Shown piece after piece: positions 60,078 to 64,000 of a stretch of 64,000 bases of DNA (the stretch's first letter is position 1; each line of letters opens with the position of its first letter). The notes beneath the pieces were generated by a model. That model searched no databases and was not told where the DNA came from. It was given only the letters and a program-made list of their open reading frames with translations. The stretch comes from Micromonospora sp. NBC_01740. GTDB lineage: Bacteria > Actinomycetota > Actinomycetes > Mycobacteriales > Micromonosporaceae. The DNA is taken from positions 3,038,001-3,102,000 of the forward strand of contig NZ_CP109150.1 of the NCBI RefSeq assembly GCF_035920365.1, written 5' to 3'. The position numbers and the translations under genes are program-made.

Positions 60078-60765
60078 ATGGGCCAGGCAGCTTTCGCGCC
60101 CGAGCCGGCGCCGCAGCAGGCCGAACCCGCGCCGCAGCCCACCGAGCCGTCGTTCGACGTGCTGCGGTGGCGCGACGAGCCGTGGACCGCTCAGCTCGCC
60201 CTCGACCTGTTGCCGGAGACCAACGGCCCCAAGGTTGAGGTCCTGAGCGGAAGCGTGATCGTGACGCCACCTGCCGGTTATGACCATCAGGACGCGGAGT
60301 TGGATCTCGCGTACCTTTCTCAAGCAGGCGGCCCGCCGGGCCAAGCTGTGGCTCTACCTCGAGGCGAACGTCGTCTCGGGCGACGACCTCTTCATCCCGG
60401 ACATCGTCATTCTCGACGTGCCGGGTGGCGGGCGGACGACGATGGACATCGGGCACGCCGTGCTGCTCGGTGAGATCGTGTCGCCTGGCAACCGTCGCAA
60501 GGACGTCATCGACCGGCCGCGGGAGTACGCCGCCGCTGGCGTGCCGTTCTTCCTCCGCGTCGATCTGCGGAACCGGGTGCCCACCATCGCGTTGTTCGAG
60601 CTCGTCGAGGGGGAGTACCGGCCGGTGGCGGCCGCCGCCGCAGGTACCCGGTTCGTCATGAGGAAGCCGTTCGAGTTCTCCATCGACCCGGGCGACCTGC
60701 TCGGCGAGGAGGCGCCGGAGGAAGGCGAGGAAGACCCGGCGGGGCAGGCCGACGCCGAGGGTTGA
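60078..60765 (+). pseudogene. Uma2-family gene with a frameshift
   Basis: The N-terminal frame (60078 on) gives Lys-Val-Glu-Val-Leu-Ser-Gly-Ser-Val-Ile-Val-Thr-Pro-Pro. The homology then continues in the +1 frame as Leu-Trp-Leu-Tyr-Leu-Glu-Ala-Asn-Val, Phe-Ile-Pro-Asp-Ile-Val-Ile-Leu-Asp, Gly-Glu-Ile-Val-Ser-Pro-Gly-Asn-Arg-Arg-Lys-Asp and Tyr-Ala-Ala-Ala-Gly-Val-Pro-Phe-Phe-Leu-Arg-Val-Asp, ending at 60765. The shift is near CCTTTCTC at 60314-60321 and is equivalent to one extra base. All nuclease-core residues are present across the two frames. It is either a young pseudogene, a sequencing error or, less likely, a recoded gene. Confidence 0.72.
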
Positions 60766-60796
60766 GGCTCCCAGCGGGGGCACAGCGACGGTGGGG

Positions 60797-60802
60797 AAGA
60801 AT
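60797..60802 (+). promoter_or_regulatory. Possible -10 element of dxr (leaderless type)
   Basis: AAGAAT ends 6 nt before the GTG at 60809. The first base differs from the TAnnnT consensus, so this is weaker than the other cases. Confidence 0.35.
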
Positions 60803-60808
60803 GGCCCG

Positions 60809-62023
60809 GTGACTTCGCCCCGGGAACTCGTCCTGCTCGGCTCCACCGGTTCGGTCGGCACACAGGCCATCGACATCGTGCGGCGCAACCCGGACCGGTT
60901 CCGGGTGGTGGCGCTCGGCGCCGGTGGCGGCAACGTCGAGCTGCTCGCGGCCCAGGCCCTCGAACTGCGCGTCGACGCGGTCGGCGTGGCGAAGGCGTCC
61001 GCCGCGCAGGACCTCCAGCTCGCCTTCTACGCCGAGGCGAGCCGGCGCGGCTGGGCCACCGGCGACTTCAAGCTGCCCAAGATCGTGGCCGGCCCCGACG
61101 CGATGGCCGAGCTGGCGCAGTGGCCCTGCGACGTCGTGCTCAACGCGGTGGTCGGCTCGCTCGGGCTCGCGCCGACGCTGGCCGCGCTGCGCGCCGGGCG
61201 TACGCTCGCGCTCGCCAACAAGGAGTCGCTCGTGGCCGGCGGCTCCCTGGTCAGGGCGGCGGTGACACGGCCGGAGCAGATCGTCCCCGTCGACTCGGAG
61301 CACTCGGCGCTGGCGCAGTGCCTGCGCGGCGGTGGCCGGGGCGAGGTGCGGCGGCTGGTCGTCACCGCCAGCGGCGGCCCGTTCCGGGGCCGGCGCCGCG
61401 ACGAGTTGACGCAGGTCACGCCCGAGCAGGCGCTCGCCCACCCGACCTGGAACATGGGGCCGGTCGTCACGATCAACTCCGCCTCGATGGTCAACAAGGC
61501 GCTGGAGGTGATCGAGGCGCACGAGCTGTTCGACGTGCCGTACGCCGACATCGCCGTGATGGTGCACCCGCAGTCGGTGATCCACTCGATGGTCGAGTTC
61601 ACCGACGGCTCCACCCTCGCCCAGGCCAGCCCGCCGGACATGCGGCTGCCGATCGCGCTCGGTCTCGGCTGGCCCGACCGGGTGCCCGACGCCGCCGCCG
61701 CCGTCGACTGGACCAGGGCACACACCTGGGAGTTCGCGCCGCTGGACGACGAGGCGTTCCCAGCGGTGGCGCTGGCCAAGGCCGCCGGCGAGGCCGGCCG
61801 CTGCCGGCCGGCGATCTACAACGCGGCGAACGAGGAGTGCGTGGCCGCCTTCGTGGCCGGCCGGCTGCCCTTCCTCGGCATCGTCGACACCCTCCGACGG
61901 GTGCTGGAGGACGCTCCCGACTTCGACGAACCAGGTACCGTCGAGGACGTGCTCGCGGCGGAGTCGTGGGCGCGCGCGCACGCGCAGGAGATCATCATCG
62001 CGGGTTCGGTGGAAGGAGCTTGA
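60809..62023 (+). CDS. dxr: 1-deoxy-D-xylulose 5-phosphate reductoisomerase
   Basis: A 404-residue enzyme that makes MEP from DXP with NADPH, the first committed step of the MEP isoprenoid pathway and the target of fosmidomycin. Motifs: [11 protein letters not shown] (NADPH), [16 protein letters not shown] (metal), Thr-Ala-Ser-Gly-Gly-Pro-Phe-Arg, and Asn-Ala-Ala-Asn-Glu-Glu (substrate). I start at GTG 60809; a GTG six codons earlier is possible. The stop overlaps the next ATG (TGATG). Confidence 0.96.
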   Translation: MTSPRELVLLGSTGSVGTQAIDIVRRNPDRFRVVALGAGGGNVELLAAQALELRVDAVGVAKASAAQDLQLAFYAEASRRGWATGDFKLPKIVAGPDAMAELAQWPCDVVLNAVVGSLGLAPTLAALRAGRTLALANKESLVAGGSLVRAAVTRPEQIVPVDSEHSALAQCLRGGGRGEVRRLVVTASGGPFRGRRRDELTQVTPEQALAHPTWNMGPVVTINSASMVNKALEVIEAHELFDVPYADIAVMVHPQSVIHSMVEFTDGSTLAQASPPDMRLPIALGLGWPDRVPDAAAAVDWTRAHTWEFAPLDDEAFPAVALAKAAGEAGRCRPAIYNAANEECVAAFVAGRLPFLGIVDTLRRVLEDAPDFDEPGTVEDVLAAESWARAHAQEIIIAGSVEGA

Positions 62024-63273
62024 TGGCGTACCTGCTCGGGGTGGTGCTCTTCGCCCTCGCGATCCTCATCTCGGTGAGCCTGCACGAGGCGGGGCACCTG
62101 CTCACCGCCAAGGCGTTCGGGATGAAGGTCACCAAGTACTTCGTCGGATTCGGCCCCACCCTCTGGTCCTTCAAGCGGGGCGAGACCGAGTACGGCGTCA
62201 AGGGCATCCCGCTCGGCGGCTTCTGCAAGATCGTCGGGATGACCCCCCAGGACGACGACGTCGACCCGGCCGACGAGCCGCGCGCGATGTGGCGGTTCCC
62301 GGTGTGGAAGCGGACGATCGTGATGTCCGCCGGCTCGATCACCCACTTCGCCCTCGCCCTGATCGCCCTCTGGATCATCGCGGTCAGCGCCGGGCTGCCC
62401 AACCCGCAGTTCCCCAGCACCGAGGCCGAGATCCGCAAGGAGCCGGCGGTCATCCAGCTGTCGAAGTGCGTGGTCCCGGAGAACACCCTGCGCGAGTGCA
62501 CCACCGCCGATCCCGCCAGCCCCGCCGCCCAGGCGCAGCTGCGCGACGGCGACCGGATCACCGGGATCAACGGCACGCCGATCAACGACTACGGGCAGCT
62601 GCTCACCACCCTGCGCGCCCTCAAGCCGGGCGACACGGCGCAGATCGCGTACGTCCGCGACGGCCAGCCGGCCACGACCAGCACGGTGCTCGCGCAGACC
62701 CAGCGGCCCCCGCTCGACGACCCGAAGGGCCAGGTCGCCGCAGTCGCCGCGCTCGGCGTCGGCCTCGTGCCCAGCACCCCGACCCGGGTGACGTACGGGC
62801 CGGTCGGGGCGTTCGGCGCGACCGCCGACTTCACCGGCGACATGGCGGTGAACACCTTCGAGGCGATGAAGCGCATCCCGCAGAAGGTCCCCGCGCTGTG
62901 GGCGGCGATCACCGGCGAAGAGCGGGACATCGACACCCCGATCAGCGTGGTCGGCGCCAGCCGGCTCGGCGGCGAGGCCGTCGAGAACGACGCCTGGCTG
63001 CTGTTCTTCATGCTCTTCGTCTCGCTGAACTTCTTCATCGGCGTGTTCAACCTGCTGCCGCTGCTGCCGCTCGACGGCGGGCACATCGCCATCGCCTGGT
63101 TCGAGCGGGCCCGGTCCTGGCTCTACGCCCGCATCGGCCGCGCCGACCCCGGGCGCGTCGACTACCTCAAGCTCATGCCCCTCACGTACGCGGTGATCCT
63201 GATCGGTGGCGTGTTCACGCTGCTGACCATCACCGCGGACGTCGTCAACCCGATCACGCTCTTCTCAAGGTGA
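62023..63273 (+). CDS. Site-2 intramembrane zinc protease (RseP/Rip1 type)
   Basis: A 416-residue membrane protease. The zinc motif His-Glu-Ala-Gly-His is at residues 21-25 in the first helix, and the third ligand is in Leu-Leu-Pro-Leu-Asp-Gly-Gly-His near 350. A PDZ domain lies between (about 165-230: Gly-Asp-Arg-Ile-Thr-Gly-Ile-Asn-Gly). Relatives cut anti-sigma factors inside the membrane; mycobacterial Rip1 controls several sigma pathways and cell-envelope lipids. It is coupled to dxr and followed by ispG, the standard dxr-rip-gcpE cluster. Confidence 0.94.
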   Translation: MAYLLGVVLFALAILISVSLHEAGHLLTAKAFGMKVTKYFVGFGPTLWSFKRGETEYGVKGIPLGGFCKIVGMTPQDDDVDPADEPRAMWRFPVWKRTIVMSAGSITHFALALIALWIIAVSAGLPNPQFPSTEAEIRKEPAVIQLSKCVVPENTLRECTTADPASPAAQAQLRDGDRITGINGTPINDYGQLLTTLRALKPGDTAQIAYVRDGQPATTSTVLAQTQRPPLDDPKGQVAAVAALGVGLVPSTPTRVTYGPVGAFGATADFTGDMAVNTFEAMKRIPQKVPALWAAITGEERDIDTPISVVGASRLGGEAVENDAWLLFFMLFVSLNFFIGVFNLLPLLPLDGGHIAIAWFERARSWLYARIGRADPGRVDYLKLMPLTYAVILIGGVFTLLTITADVVNPITLFSR

Positions 63274-63282
63274 GTGCCTGAA

Positions 63283-64000
63283 GTGACCGCTGTCAGTCTC
63301 GGTATCCCCGCCGTGCCGCCCCCGCCGCTCGCCCCGCGCCGGGTCAGCCGCCAGATCATGGTCGGTCCGGTGCCGGTCGGTGGGGGCGCGCCGGTGTCGG
63401 TGCAGTCGATGACCACCACCCTCACCTCCGACGTCAACGCCACACTCCAGCAGATCGCCGAGCTGACCGCGTCCGGCTGCCAGATCGTCCGGGTCGCCGT
63501 GCCCAGCCAGGACGACGTGGAGGCGCTGCCCGCGATCGCGAGGAAGTCGCAGATCCCGGTGATCGCCGACATCCACTTCCAGCCGAAGTACGTCTTCGCC
63601 GCGATCGACGCCGGCTGCGCGGCTGTCCGGGTCAACCCGGGCAACATCCGCCAGTTCGACGACAAGGTCAAGGAGATCGCCAAGGCGGCCGGCGACGCGG
63701 GCGTGCCCATCCGGATCGGCGTCAACGCCGGCTCGCTGGACAAGCGGCTGCTCGCCAAGTACGGCAAGGCCACCGCCGAGGCGCTCGTCGAGTCGGCGCT
63801 GTGGGAGTGCTCGCTGTTCGAGGAGCACGGCTTCCGCGACATCAAGATCTCGGTCAAGCACAACGACCCGGTGGTGATGATCCGGGCGTACCGCCAGCTC
63901 GCCGAGAAGTGCGACTACCCGCTGCACCTCGGCGTCACCGAGGCCGGCCCGGCCTTCCAGGGCACCATCAAGTCGGCGGTCGCCTTCGGCGCGCTGCTGG
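63283..64000 (+). CDS. ispG: 4-hydroxy-3-methylbut-2-enyl diphosphate synthase (partial)
   Basis: The first 239 codons of an iron-sulfur enzyme of the MEP pathway; the rest lies beyond the window. Visible IspG sequence: [41 protein letters not shown] and Gly-Val-Thr-Glu-Ala-Gly. The cluster cysteines are C-terminal and not in view. The GTG at 63283 follows the protease gene by 9 nt. With dxr it supplies two MEP-pathway steps from one operon. Confidence 0.95.
   Translation, partial: MTAVSLGIPAVPPPPLAPRRVSRQIMVGPVPVGGGAPVSVQSMTTTLTSDVNATLQQIAELTASGCQIVRVAVPSQDDVEALPAIARKSQIPVIADIHFQPKYVFAAIDAGCAAVRVNPGNIRQFDDKVKEIAKAAGDAGVPIRIGVNAGSLDKRLLAKYGKATAEALVESALWECSLFEEHGFRDIKISVKHNDPVVMIRAYRQLAEKCDYPLHLGVTEAGPAFQGTIKSAVAFGALL

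Noticed and set aside
60314..60321. Programmed +1 frameshift in the Uma2 gene
   Set aside because: The CTT-T slip is present, but there is no in-frame stop at the site and no stimulating Shine-Dalgarno or structure, so a mutation or sequence error is simpler.

Overview
The window reads as chromosomal DNA of a high-GC actinomycete, most likely Micromonosporaceae (Micromonospora-like). The reasons are very strong G/C third-position bias, frequent GTG starts, and actinobacterial gene orders: mutM-smc-ftsY, amtB-glnB-glnD, ffh-rpsP-khpA-rimM-trmD-rplS-lepB-rnhB, rpsB-tsf-pyrH-frr-cdsA-rlmN, and dxr-rip-ispG. A NamH-like UDP-MurNAc hydroxylase fits the glycolylated muramic acid known from that family. 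The genus is an inference; there is no rRNA in the window.

Layout. 1-12 kb: the end of mutM, two secreted proteins on the minus strand, a small coiled-coil gene, smc coupled to a HAD hydrolase, a DinB-like protein and a PhoD-like phosphatase (minus), then ftsY and a phosphotransferase. 12-18 kb: the nitrogen operon amtB-glnB-glnD behind a recognisable GlnR-type operator, then ffh. 18-23 kb: a truncated Uma2 remnant, an amidohydrolase, a TetR regulator, proS and a DUF402 protein. 23-29 kb: a compact translation and secretion block, rpsP-KH protein-rimM-trmD-rplS, two tandem signal peptidases, NUDIX, rnhB and DUF2469. 29-35 kb: accessory genes (sulfite-oxidase-fold enzyme, M23 peptidase, PLP enzyme, GNAT, a XerC-type recombinase with a repeat-expanded linker) and a 620-bp repeat-rich gap. 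35-40 kb: yraN-yifB-dprA (minus) and a repeat-bearing membrane protein. 40-48 kb: rpsB, tsf, pyrH, frr, cdsA, rlmN and a DivIVA-like protein with long Gly/Pro repeats. 48-61 kb: a mixed accessory segment (NamH, TMEM175 channel, carotenoid-type oxidoreductase, TetR/MMPL pair, YihY, GNAT, GH43, Uma2 with a frameshift, remnant genes). 60.8-64 kb: dxr, the site-2 protease gene and the start of ispG.

How genes work together: SRP (ffh, ftsY) and signal peptidases (lepB x2) form the export route; amtB/glnB/glnD sense and import ammonium; smc, xerC and the DivIVA-like protein bear on chromosome and cell-pole organisation; dxr and ispG are MEP-pathway enzymes; yifB-dprA are DNA-uptake or processing genes.

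Three patterns stand out. First, in-frame tandem repeats (18-30 bp units) have expanded inside at least six genes, several of them core genes. Second, many genes carry a -10-like hexamer only 6-9 nt before the start codon, which predicts leaderless mRNAs. Third, degraded gene pieces (two Uma2-type, one PhoX-type) and large palindromes sit in the accessory gaps. I found no rRNA, tRNA, CRISPR array, complete insertion sequence or prophage, and nothing I would call a wholly new multigene system.
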